Below, one piece after another: positions 32,980 to 41,296 of a DNA stretch of 64,000 nt. The position numbers and the translations under genes are program-made. Each line of letters begins with the position of its first letter. Position 1 is the first letter of the stretch. This stretch comes from Paenibacillus sp. V4I3 (GTDB lineage: Bacteria; Bacillota; Bacilli; Paenibacillales; NBRC-103111): the NCBI RefSeq assembly GCF_030817215.1, contig NZ_JAUSZA010000001.1, forward strand, positions 7,104,501 to 7,168,500. Direction: 5' to 3'. The notes beneath the pieces are model-generated. The model was not told where the DNA came from. It saw only the letters and a list, made by a program, of their open reading frames with translations, and searched no databases.

Positions 32980-34320
32980 CTACAGAAATAACTTGAAATA
33001 AATTGTAGCTGCTATGAATAAAAGCAGGGATATCGGAGCTGCCACGATAATATATCCACGTTGAGTTAGCCCTCCCCCCTCCTGATCAGAAAGGCCAGCT
33101 GCATACATGCTAGTCATAGAACTAAGTAGAGTTACCCCGCTGCCAATGGCAGTTCCAACGATTAAGGACCACCATAATGTAGAAACTGTTGAGATACCGG
33201 CTGTATTTTGCAGCGTGCTACCCATATGCTCTACGACTGGAATCATGGCAGCTGTATAAGGAATGTAGTCCATCATGGCAGAGCCAAAGCCAGTAAGCCA
33301 TAGCAGAAGAATGGATAAGAAAGGGATGTTTCCTTGACTGATTTCTAAACCTTTGACTGCAATAAATCCGCTAATCCCGGCATATGTTAAACCACCAGTC
33401 ATGATGAATAATCCAAAGAAAAATAGCAATTGTGTTTCTCTTACGCCTTGCCATACAGAAAGATAGTCTCTTCGTTTCACCAGTTGGACTAGTTCTTTGT
33501 AGTTTATTGCCAATAATGTCACTGCCCCACATACAGCAATATACGAGGCTTTCCATCCAAGAACACCTTGAAGCAACAACGCCAACAGCGTAAGTCCGGT
33601 GATTAAACAGCTCCCAGTAAGAAATCCTCGATCTGAAGCTAAATAGGAGGCGGGTTGTAAAGTAAGCAGCTCTCTTTTATACGATTCTGCTACGATCATC
33701 TTCTTCCCGTAAATTAACCATATCACGAGATATACAATGACCAGCAAGATGATTACAAGAGGCCCAAGCTTTATTAGCATTTCCCCAATTGATATGTTCT
33801 CTGCAACTCCAATCATTCGGTTAGGCAAATTCCCCATGAGCGTTGCAGCTCCGCCAATATTCACGGATAAGAGAATGCTAATCAGAAAAGGAACTGGAGA
33901 TAATTTCATCATTTTTGTCGTCTTCAGCAAGATGGGTACCAGCACAGCTATTGCTAGCAAACCGTCCAGAAGCGCTGATACTATCGCTGCAAGGACTGAC
34001 AAACTAAGTAGAATCGTAATTGGTTGTATTCGAAATTTCCGAAGGATATGAGCAGCCGAATAAGCGATAATTCCTGTTTTCTGAAAAACGCCAGAAATAA
34101 CAAATAAGCTAGTGATTAGTAAAAGAACATGCCAGTTCGCGTAACTTGTAACTGCCTTGCCAAGAGGAACAATCCCCATAATGATCATCAGAAGGGCTCC
34201 ACCTAATGCTGTATATATCCGATCCCATTTCTCAATCAAGATACAAACATAAGCCGCGGCAAAAATGATCAAGGCAACGATAGCTTGCCATAAAGCTGGA
34301 CCTTGAGAAAATTCCGTCAT
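32980..34320 (-). CDS. ArsB/NhaD (SLC13-like) superfamily membrane transporter
   Basis: A 446-residue ion transporter with 11-12 membrane helices. The two symmetrical halves show NIGGAATLMGNLPNRMIG (about residues 155-172) and GSAMMDYIPYTAAMIPVV (about 347-364), aligning with the ArsB/NhaD segments NIGGxATLIGDPPNxMI and SAxxDNIPFVAAMIP. Several usually invariant polar residues differ, for example DGLLAIAVLVPI where DN-T is expected. Substrate could be arsenite, sodium/proton or an organic anion; no arsR or other ars gene is near. It stands alone, divergent from the next gene. Confidence 0.75.
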   Translation of the reverse strand: MTEFSQGPALWQAIVALIIFAAAYVCILIEKWDRIYTALGGALLMIIMGIVPLGKAVTSYANWHVLLLITSLFVISGVFQKTGIIAYSAAHILRKFRIQPITILLSLSVLAAIVSALLDGLLAIAVLVPILLKTTKMMKLSPVPFLISILLSVNIGGAATLMGNLPNRMIGVAENISIGEMLIKLGPLVIILLVIVYLVIWLIYGKKMIVAESYKRELLTLQPASYLASDRGFLTGSCLITGLTLLALLLQGVLGWKASYIAVCGAVTLLAINYKELVQLVKRRDYLSVWQGVRETQLLFFFGLFIMTGGLTYAGISGFIAVKGLEISQGNIPFLSILLLWLTGFGSAMMDYIPYTAAMIPVVEHMGSTLQNTAGISTVSTLWWSLIVGTAIGSGVTLLSSMTSMYAAGLSDQEGGGLTQRGYIIVAAPISLLLFIAATIYFKLFL

Positions 34321-34420
34321 AATTATCCCCTTCCCTTTGAACAGTCTGTACTAATTCTATGTGCTTGGCCATACAATGATGTTAATGAAAAGAACGAATA
34401 TACGAAAGGATTGGTGGCCT

Positions 34421-34810
34421 GTGAACCCTATGAAAACGGTCAGTCAGGTTCGAATAACGTCTCCTTTATTTTCCGGACTTGTTTATTCATTAAGTATGAT
34501 GACAATTGGAACAATAGTGACGTCATTATTTCTTCTTTTAACCAGCACACAAGAAAGCTCTCTGCATATGTTAACTACGATTATTCATGCAGTTTCTCTA
34601 TTTATTGGAGGCTGGGTTTCAGGCAAGAGAGCTGGAAACCGCGGCTGGTATCACGGGGGTATTGTAGGCTTAGTCTATTTTATCCTCATTTTTTTGGTTG
34701 GTTTTCTTGCTTTCGATGCAGGTTTGAATCTTCAATCCCTTCAATTACTTAGCATTCTATTCGTGTCAGGAGCATTGGGCGGAATACTCGGCGTTAACAC
34801 GCAAAAATAA
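34421..34810 (+). CDS. yrzE: TIGR04086-family membrane protein (YrzE-like)
   Basis: A 129-residue protein with four hydrophobic helices (about 15-37, 45-67, 80-100 and 106-126) and the conserved region FIGGWVSGKRAGNRGWYHGGIVGLVY, split here across residues 58-83. It matches the small TIGR04086/YrzE family found next to spoVB, yrbG and yajC in Bacillales. I choose GTG at 34421, with AAAGGA eleven bases upstream; the frame is open further but lacks a better site. Function is unknown. Confidence 0.78.
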   Translation: MNPMKTVSQVRITSPLFSGLVYSLSMMTIGTIVTSLFLLLTSTQESSLHMLTTIIHAVSLFIGGWVSGKRAGNRGWYHGGIVGLVYFILIFLVGFLAFDAGLNLQSLQLLSILFVSGALGGILGVNTQK

Positions 34811-34905
34811 GACGTTTCCGTGAAGATATCACTTTCCCCCTTTGATTGTGGTATAATATCATAGTTATTGCCGCAAATAATTTCCAATATTAGGGGGAAA
34901 ACACC

Positions 34906-35742
34906 ATGAGCCCTTTTCATTCTATGACACATGCAACGGTCTATATAGTCATTACTGTTTTATTTTTTCTGATCGCTGCGACACGTAAAAGTCCATTTAA
35001 TATTGCTGGAAGCTTTGTTCAAGAAATATTTACTTCTCGTAAGTATCTCCTTCACTTTGTGGCACTGATTACCATCCTATTTTTTAATAAAGTCGAAATG
35101 TGGGTTGAAAAAGGGATCGATATCAAAACCGATTTCACCAAGTCAATCTATGGCATTGAAGGCAACTTTGTTTCAGCCATTCAGCACTTTTTCCATAATG
35201 ATACTTTGACTTTAGTTAGCAGTTATTTTTATGTGGTCGTTTTTCCTGCTGTAATGATAACATCGATTGCGCTTTATACGTACCAGAAAAATTATAGACT
35301 CTTTTACGCCATTTGCTACGCACTCATGTTCAACTATATGATCGCTATTCCATTCTATCTGTTTTTCCCAGTTAACGAGGTTTGGTCGTTTCATCCTAAT
35401 GTTAAGCTTTTGATACTAGATGTGTTCCCAACCTTTGAGCAAGATTATCGACCACTTTCCGGACTTGATAATTGTTTCCCAAGCTTGCATACATCGATCT
35501 CGGTTTCGATGGCTGTAATTGCAGTGAAGAGCCGCAGTACGTTTTGGAAAATATTTGTACCCTGTTCTTCGGCCTTCATCATCTTCACGATCTTTTATCT
35601 GGGCATCCACTGGTTATCTGACATGTGCGCAGGTGTTGTGCTTGGTGTAGTAGCAGCCAGAGTGGGCTTACGTATTTCCGATGGCCGTCTCGTTCTTGGC
35701 GAACAAGTTCTGCTGAAACGGTTAAAGAATAATGAACTATAA
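34906..35742 (+). CDS. PAP2-superfamily membrane phosphatase-like protein
   Basis: A 278-residue membrane protein with six or so helices. The PAP2 motifs C2 and C3 are clear: DNCFPSLHTSISVSMAV (about 187-203) and GIHWLSDMCAGVVLG (about 234-248), giving the catalytic histidines. The usual C1 motif K(X6)RP is not obvious, as in the AUR1/inositol-phosphoceramide-like PAP2 subgroup. A lipid phosphatase or phosphotransferase role is likely. AGGGGG lies 8 bases before the ATG, and TATAAT at 34852-34857 marks a promoter. Confidence 0.85.
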   Translation: MSPFHSMTHATVYIVITVLFFLIAATRKSPFNIAGSFVQEIFTSRKYLLHFVALITILFFNKVEMWVEKGIDIKTDFTKSIYGIEGNFVSAIQHFFHNDTLTLVSSYFYVVVFPAVMITSIALYTYQKNYRLFYAICYALMFNYMIAIPFYLFFPVNEVWSFHPNVKLLILDVFPTFEQDYRPLSGLDNCFPSLHTSISVSMAVIAVKSRSTFWKIFVPCSSAFIIFTIFYLGIHWLSDMCAGVVLGVVAARVGLRISDGRLVLGEQVLLKRLKNNEL

Positions 35743-35775
35743 TCCTAGCTTTATCTCCTTGTAGAAAACCAAATA

Positions 35776-35811
35776 AAAAGCGAGAACCTGATTGAAGGAT
35801 CTCGCTTTTTT
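35776..35811. terminator. Bidirectional terminator between the PAP2 gene and yajC
   Basis: AAAAAGCGAGA pairs with TCTCGCTTTTT around a 14-base loop, with T-runs on both strands. It ends 3 bases from the yajC stop. Confidence 0.9.
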
Positions 35812-35813
35812 AT

Positions 35814-36122
35814 TTATTCTTTTGCTGTAGTTTGAGAAACAGCATTGATAGCAGAACGATCAAATGTCATTTTCGTCGCATCGTTGACACGAAGTACACA
35901 AATGTCATCTGTGATTTCCATAATCGTTCCGTGAAGCCCACCAATCGTAACGACCTTATCCCCTTTTTTCAATCCTCCAAGCATTTGATTACGGTTTTTC
36001 TGTCTTTTCTGCTGTGGACGAATAAGTAGGAAGTAAAGAACGACAAACATGAGCACTAAAGGTCCGTATGTATACAAATACCCAACTGCACCTGTATTCG
36101 TAGTGTCTGCTGATAGTAACAT
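35814..36122 (-). CDS. yajC: Preprotein translocase subunit YajC
   Basis: A 102-residue accessory subunit of the SecDF-YajC complex, with one membrane helix (about residues 16-37, LVLMFVVLYFLLIRPQQKRQK) followed by the conserved cytoplasmic KKGDKVVTIGGLHGTIMEI. It follows tgt by 15 bases; queA-tgt-yajC is a widespread bacterial operon. AGGAGGA precedes the start. Confidence 0.94.
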   Translation of the reverse strand: MLLSADTTNTGAVGYLYTYGPLVLMFVVLYFLLIRPQQKRQKNRNQMLGGLKKGDKVVTIGGLHGTIMEITDDICVLRVNDATKMTFDRSAINAVSQTTAKE

Positions 36123-36137
36123 AGGTATCCTCCTTTC

Positions 36138-37286
36138 TTAAAATCCTCTTTCATTATCATTCAGCCCATAAGCGGCAAAGAATTCATCACGGAAATCAAG
36201 TAAACGATCTTCCTGGATGGCTCCTCTTACATCACGCATGAGCTGTAGTAGAAAGTGAAGGTTATGAATCGTAGTCAATCTGATTCCGAAGGTCTCATCC
36301 GCTTTTATTAAATGACGAATATAAGCCCGGCTGTAGTTTGTACAAGTATAACAGGTACATTTGGGATCCAGCGGACCAAAGTCGGTCGCATGCTTAGCAT
36401 TACGAATAACAAGCCGGCCTTCGCTAGTCATACATGTCCCATTCCTGGCTATCCTTGTTGGTAGTACGCAATCGAACATATCGATACCGCGGATAGAACC
36501 TTCAATTAGAGCATCCGGGGAACCTACACCCATCAAATAGCGAGGTTTGTTCGCAGGCATCAGAGGTGTTGTGTAATCAAGCACATCATACATCAAATGC
36601 TTAGGCTCTCCAACACTCAGTCCACCAATAGCATACCCCGGGAAATCCATGGAAGTCAACTGCTCGGCACTCAACCTCCGAAGATCTTCATGCATGCCTC
36701 CTTGAATAATGGCGAACAATCCTTGATCATTCGGTCTACTATGACTTTGCAGACAGCGCTCAGCCCAGCGCGTCGTACGCTCCAGTGATTTCTTCACATA
36801 ATCGTACTCTGCCGGGAAAGGCGGACATTCGTCAAAAGCCATCATAATATCAGAACCAAGCGCATTCTGAATCTCCATTGCCTTCTCTGGGGAGAGAAAC
36901 AGCTTGTCCCCATTCAAGTGGGATTTAAACTGGACGCCTTCTTCTGTAATCTTACGCATGTTACTTAGACTGAATACTTGAAACCCGCCGCTGTCTGTCA
37001 AAATAGGTCGGTCCCAATTCATGAATTTGTGCAAACCGCCAGCGGCTTTCACAATATCATGACCCGGCCTGATGAAGAGATGATAAGTATTACTTAAAAT
37101 AATATGAGCATCCATCGTTTTTAATTCTTCAGGGCTCATCGTCTTCACTGTCGCTTGTGTGCCAACTGGCATAAAGGCAGGCGTCTCAATGACACCGTGA
37201 GGTGTGTGAACGCGTCCAAGACGTGCTCCGGATTGTTTACATGTTTTGATTGGTTCGTAAGTAACTGCTGCTGCCAATACATCCAC
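36138..37286 (-). CDS. tgt: Queuine tRNA-ribosyltransferase
   Basis: A 382-residue enzyme that exchanges guanine-34 for preQ1 in GU(N) tRNAs. Visible are the nucleophile-containing region RPILTDSGGFQVFSLS (about 90-105), GGLSVGEPKHLMYDVL, the catalytic aspartate in FDCVLPTRIARNG (about 265-277), and the zinc site CTCYTCTNYSRAYIRHL (about 305-321). Start is uncertain: GTG at 37286, with AGGAA immediately before, or TTG at 37277, 8 bases from the same AGGAA, which is better spaced. Downstream of queA by 33 bases. Confidence 0.96.
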   Translation of the reverse strand: MDVLAAAVTYEPIKTCKQSGARLGRVHTPHGVIETPAFMPVGTQATVKTMSPEELKTMDAHIILSNTYHLFIRPGHDIVKAAGGLHKFMNWDRPILTDSGGFQVFSLSNMRKITEEGVQFKSHLNGDKLFLSPEKAMEIQNALGSDIMMAFDECPPFPAEYDYVKKSLERTTRWAERCLQSHSRPNDQGLFAIIQGGMHEDLRRLSAEQLTSMDFPGYAIGGLSVGEPKHLMYDVLDYTTPLMPANKPRYLMGVGSPDALIEGSIRGIDMFDCVLPTRIARNGTCMTSEGRLVIRNAKHATDFGPLDPKCTCYTCTNYSRAYIRHLIKADETFGIRLTTIHNLHFLLQLMRDVRGAIQEDRLLDFRDEFFAAYGLNDNERGF

Positions 37287-37319
37287 TTCCTATTCTAAGC
37301 GTCTTTCTGACTACTGATC

Positions 37320-38405
37320 TTAGTAAATTAACATAGCATCTCCAAAACTAAAAAAGCGATATTGCTCTCGAACAGCTTCTTCATAAGCTTGCAACACATT
37401 CGTTCGCCCAGCCATTGCGCTTATGAGCATAAGCAGGGTTGACTTAGGTAAGTGGAAATTGGTTAACAAGGAATCCACCACACCAAACGTATACCCCGGA
37501 TAAATAAAAATTGAAGTCCAGCCCTGGGAAGGCTGAATAACTAATTTTTCGTTAGCGTCGTTACCTGCGTGCTTACGGCTCAAGCCCGCTGCCGTTTCTA
37601 ACGTACGTGCAGATGTAGTCCCCACAGCAATCACACGCTTACCATTCATTTTGGTTTCATTAATTAGTGCTGCCGTTTCAGCTGACAGCATGTAATACTC
37701 CTCGTGCATTTGGTGTTCTTCAATGGTGTCCACAGATACAGGACGGAATGTCCCGAGCCCGACATGCAAGGTGACAAATGCAAGACGAACACCCTTAGCT
37801 TGCAGTTTATCCAAGTAGGCTTCGGTAAAGTGCAGCCCTGCCGTTGGTGCAGCAGCTGAGCCTTCATGCTTTGCATATACGGTTTGATAGCGTTCCCGCT
37901 CGGACAACTGCTCCTTAATATAAGGAGGAAGCGGCATCTCGCCCAATCGGTCTAGAATCTCATTGAAAATGCCTGTATAACTAAATTGGAGTACACGACC
38001 ACCCATATCTCCAACTTCCACAACTTCCGCCGTCAACAAAGGTTGTTCACCACCGGTTGAGTTTGCGTTCACGCCGAAAACCGCCACGGCACCTAATTGC
38101 ATGCGTTTCCCAGGTTTTACCAAGGCCTCCCAGCGATCCTCGCCCAGGGGTTTCAGGAGCAAAATCTCCACTTTGGCGCCGGTGTCTTTCTTCGCACCAA
38201 AAAGCCGCGCTGGAATGACTCGTGTGTCATTCATCACGAGTAAATCCCCGGCTTCTACATAATCAATTAGCTGCTCAAAAGTCCGGTGATGTATCTCACC
38301 TGATTCTTTGTTCAGCGTAAGCAGTCTAGACGCCGTGCGATCAAGCAGCGGCGTCTGGGCAATCAATGATTCAGGTAGTTCAAAATCGAAAGCTTGTACA
38401 TCCAT
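37320..38405 (-). CDS. queA: S-adenosylmethionine:tRNA ribosyltransferase-isomerase
   Basis: A 361-residue enzyme that transfers ribose from SAM to 7-aminomethyl-deazaguanine in tRNA, making epoxyqueuosine. The N-terminus FDFELPESLIAQTPLLDRTASRLL, the segment NDTRVIPARLFGAKKDTGAKVE and AAPTAGLHFTEAYLDKL are family hallmarks. It is slightly longer than the usual 342 residues because of an insertion near residue 110 (GVNANSTGGEQPL). It is followed by tgt and yajC; preceded by a SpoIID-domain gene 9 bases upstream. Confidence 0.95.
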   Translation of the reverse strand: MDVQAFDFELPESLIAQTPLLDRTASRLLTLNKESGEIHHRTFEQLIDYVEAGDLLVMNDTRVIPARLFGAKKDTGAKVEILLLKPLGEDRWEALVKPGKRMQLGAVAVFGVNANSTGGEQPLLTAEVVEVGDMGGRVLQFSYTGIFNEILDRLGEMPLPPYIKEQLSERERYQTVYAKHEGSAAAPTAGLHFTEAYLDKLQAKGVRLAFVTLHVGLGTFRPVSVDTIEEHQMHEEYYMLSAETAALINETKMNGKRVIAVGTTSARTLETAAGLSRKHAGNDANEKLVIQPSQGWTSIFIYPGYTFGVVDSLLTNFHLPKSTLLMLISAMAGRTNVLQAYEEAVREQYRFFSFGDAMLIY

Positions 38406-38414
38406 GTTGTGTAT

Positions 38415-40613
38415 TCATTCCTTAGTTATGTTGACTCCAGCATAATAAGACTGAAGTATTTTCTTATAATCGTAACCTAATTCGGCATAGCCTCTTGCAC
38501 CCCATTGAGACATGCCAAGTCCGTGTCCAAAGCCTGTTCCACGGAAAATGAACTGATTGCCTTGACCTGATGTTTGTGGATTAGGAGGAGTCACAGGGGT
38601 TACTAGAGAAGACGTCGGCTTCGACTGTCCCGCTGTGCCTAGAGCAGTTAAATCGGTTATCTTCAAGGCTGTAGGCTGTGATTGACCACCCGACAGCACA
38701 TAGACCGAATCAGAGCCAGCGTTACTTGTCTCACTACTTCCTGCACCAGCAATCGCTAGGCCAATAGGATTTGGGGTATTACCAGTATAACTTCCTGCTT
38801 GTACAATTTCAAACCGGGTGCTGGGTAATCCTCCGAGTGCCGCACGTAATGCATCGGGATAAGGCACCTTCACCACAACTCCGTTCGCTTTAAGTTCGGT
38901 CACCCTCCCCGAAGGTCCTCGCTTCGATATTTCAAGTGATTGCAGATCTCCGCTTACAATTACATTTGCTGCCGCTAATTTACTTTTGATCTCATTACCT
39001 GTGTAAGGACCTCTAATCCAAGAATAGGCATTCGATTCTTTTTCTTGGCCCAGCACTAACACTTTCTCTTTATTGGAAAGCTGAGCGATCGAAGGATTAG
39101 CTGTATTATCTACATAAGGTGCTGTCCGGACATTTACACCTTGTTCCGTTGCCTCGTAGTAGGAAGCGCCCTCTTTACCCTTCTGTCCACTGTCTTTGAG
39201 ATACATGCTGTGTACGTAGCCCGTTCGACCATCGGTTAACTGAATGCGATACCAGATGGCTTTCCCTTTTTCAGCACCATCATCCGGACTTGGTACACTA
39301 CGCAAATAAGCTAATGGATTCCCCCACACTTCAGAGGGATCCGCAGTCATCCCGCCTGAATTCGAAGAAAATACAGGTGAAATCAGTCCATTTTTATCTG
39401 ATAATACTTCATCTTTCGTCGCATCAACAGCTTGTATTCCAGCAGCAAATTCCTTTTGTATCCCAAAGTAAACCTGATCTAACGTTGTATCCGTAACTTG
39501 TGCTATCTCATACTTATTTCCCTGTTTGATTGCAAACGTACGGGCAGCTACAGCTTGTGCCTTCAACGCTTCTGTTGGCCAACCGGAACTAAGTTCAGAG
39601 CCTACGACAGCATATAAATATTGCTCCATCGGTACTTCATTCACCAAGGCTAACTTACCATGATACGTACTTATTTCCATGTCTCCGCGGTAACTGAGGT
39701 TAGCCCGCTCCTTGATTGCAATTCCCTGACTCTTCGGATGGATCACCGTCTTTTGATCACCTGCTGCCGCGGCATAATGAAGCACCGAAGCGGAGCCATT
39801 CGAGGAAGCCGTCACATCCGACCTGCGAAGTAAATAGGATGATTTCGTATTCACGGGTTGTAAAGGCAAGTTGGGGGCTGCGCGTAACGCCGCCTGTTTT
39901 ACTGCTTCTAACTGTCCTGTAGTAGCTTCATTACCTACCCATACGCTATAGGTTAGTTTACCTGCCACATCTTCTTGCAGCGCAATATCTGCCTCGAGTC
40001 CCGTTTGGTTAAACACAAGCAACTGCTGCAAAGCAGAAGCCTCATCAGCAAACGTACCCGCATTCCAATGCAGTGGACCTTTAGATACAGGAAGAGCCGA
40101 TTTCGTTAACGTCGAAACAGTTGTATCTTTAAGCGCCTGCGCCGCAGCGCCCTCGGCTTCTTCCTTAGAAGGGAAGCTGCCGTAATAAACTTGGTACACC
40201 GTTCTGCCTTGTTTCACTCTACTTAACACATAGCTATCTTCGGGCATCGCAGCTAATTTAGCATATAAGGCTTTGGCTGCTATATAGTCTATCGTTTCGA
40301 GCATAATTACACTAAACTGATCAATTGATAGTCGAATCGAAGCATCCGGAATCGAGGCCCACGGTTTAGCAGCAGTCCCGGCTGAATTACGCACAGCAAT
40401 ATCCAGACCGCCAGATGCAGTAAGGGTAACTACGGGTTCTACTTTCTTATATTTGGTTGAATCTATCAAAAGTGCAACACGAATCTGATCCAAATGTTTG
40501 ATCCCCTCTGCATTTGCATGGGGCACCAGCGCAGGGAATGTTCCAAAAATCAAAGCAGCCGTCGTTATCAAAGCAATTCTCTTAGGGATAAGCAGCTTAT
40601 TTTTCCAATTCAT
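38415..40613 (-). CDS. SpoIID/LytB-domain secreted protein with SH3-like insert
   Basis: A 732-residue exported protein. It has a signal peptide (about residues 5-37, RIALITTAALIFGTFPALVPHANA), a SPOR-like region (about 120-165, YQVYYGSFPSKEEAEGAA) and a SpoIID/LytB domain. The SpoIID core is recognisable by MEQYLYAVVGSELSSGWPTE and ALKAQAVAARTFA, then by the terminal motif FGHGLGMSQWGARGYAELGY (about 697-716). Between them about 250 residues are inserted, with SH3-like segments (GVNVRTAPYVDNTANPSIAQ). SpoIID proteins are peptidoglycan lytic transglycosylases. I take ATG at 40613, ten bases after AAAGGAA. It probably acts in the wall, possibly at sporulation. Confidence 0.85.
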   Translation of the reverse strand: MNWKNKLLIPKRIALITTAALIFGTFPALVPHANAEGIKHLDQIRVALLIDSTKYKKVEPVVTLTASGGLDIAVRNSAGTAAKPWASIPDASIRLSIDQFSVIMLETIDYIAAKALYAKLAAMPEDSYVLSRVKQGRTVYQVYYGSFPSKEEAEGAAAQALKDTTVSTLTKSALPVSKGPLHWNAGTFADEASALQQLLVFNQTGLEADIALQEDVAGKLTYSVWVGNEATTGQLEAVKQAALRAAPNLPLQPVNTKSSYLLRRSDVTASSNGSASVLHYAAAAGDQKTVIHPKSQGIAIKERANLSYRGDMEISTYHGKLALVNEVPMEQYLYAVVGSELSSGWPTEALKAQAVAARTFAIKQGNKYEIAQVTDTTLDQVYFGIQKEFAAGIQAVDATKDEVLSDKNGLISPVFSSNSGGMTADPSEVWGNPLAYLRSVPSPDDGAEKGKAIWYRIQLTDGRTGYVHSMYLKDSGQKGKEGASYYEATEQGVNVRTAPYVDNTANPSIAQLSNKEKVLVLGQEKESNAYSWIRGPYTGNEIKSKLAAANVIVSGDLQSLEISKRGPSGRVTELKANGVVVKVPYPDALRAALGGLPSTRFEIVQAGSYTGNTPNPIGLAIAGAGSSETSNAGSDSVYVLSGGQSQPTALKITDLTALGTAGQSKPTSSLVTPVTPPNPQTSGQGNQFIFRGTGFGHGLGMSQWGARGYAELGYDYKKILQSYYAGVNITKE

Positions 40614-40785
40614 TCGACACAATTTCCTTTCTTTCGCAGCATTCTACTAAGTTAGACTCTAGAAATTGGAAGAAGTTTTGGTTGATAGAATTTTACATAG
40701 GCAAAAAACAATCATGATCCAAACTATCTTATGTATTTAAACTCCTATGCGATAAAATCTATAGCTACGCCTTAGAGGACCTCGA

Positions 40786-40972
40786 TTGTTGCAGAAAGTA
40801 CAACATTTCGTCCGGATTTCCGCCATTCTCCTCCTCATGTTGTAAAAAATACAACAATTTTCACTGTTGAAGACTAAATGGGGAGGTGTTGGCCTTAAAC
40901 TATTGTACTTTGTACAACAATCGCTGAGTAAAACCATATTAAGCCCCGAAATTGTTGCAGAATGTACAACAT
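40786..40972. repeat. Four degenerate TTGT...ACAA hairpin repeats
   Basis: Related short palindromes lie at 40786-40806 (TTGTTGCAGAAAGTACAACA), 40837-40858, 40902-40921 (ATTGTACTTTGTACAACAAT) and 40951-40972. Each pairs a TTGT(T)G or TTGTA arm with TACAACA. Centre spacings are about 51, 64 and 50 bases, like the block at 11964. They occupy the gap upstream of the SpoIID-domain gene. Confidence 0.7.
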
Positions 40973-41043
40973 AGCTCTAAATTGCGCTTGGGCTTCAGAG
41001 ATTCCCTCTCTTACACCTCCAATTTGTGGAAAGGGCAATCAGC

Positions 41044-41260
41044 TTTCTAGTACCAGAACACTCTAATGAAACAAAAAACTTTCTTGTACTGCAATGCTCA
41101 ACTGAACACAAAAAACTTTCTAGTACCAGCAAAGCTCTACTGAGAACAAAAAACTTTCTTGTACCTCTACTCTCGAGTAATTCAAAGAAACTACTTGTAT
41201 CACTAAGCTCGACTGAAAAAAACACTCACTAGCACCAACTAGACCGAAACAAAAAAATCT
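41044..41260. repeat. Six degenerate 34-38-bp direct repeats
   Basis: Units begin at 41044, 41080, 41117, 41155, 41192 and 41226, each starting close to TTTCTTGTACC and ending in ACAAAAAAC. Divergence increases towards the right end. They share AAAACTTTCTT-GTA with the family B element before recJ (AAAACTTTCTTCGTA), so they may be a decayed relative. They lie between the ruvB terminator and the repeats at 40786. Confidence 0.75.
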
Positions 41261-41294
41261 TTTGCCCGCCTTACAGCTGCGGCAAAAGATCGCG
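41254..41294 (-). terminator. Terminator after ruvB
   Basis: GATCTTTTGCCGC pairs with the inverted GGGCAAAAGAT arm, and the minus strand continues with a run of seven T. It closes the ruvC-ruvA-ruvB transcript. Confidence 0.88.
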
Positions 41295-41296
41295 AA

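Noticed and set aside
40995..41232. Open frames on both strands across the repeats at 41044-41260
   Set aside because: Units are 34-38 bp with no constant frame and no ribosome binding site; openness reflects repeat composition.
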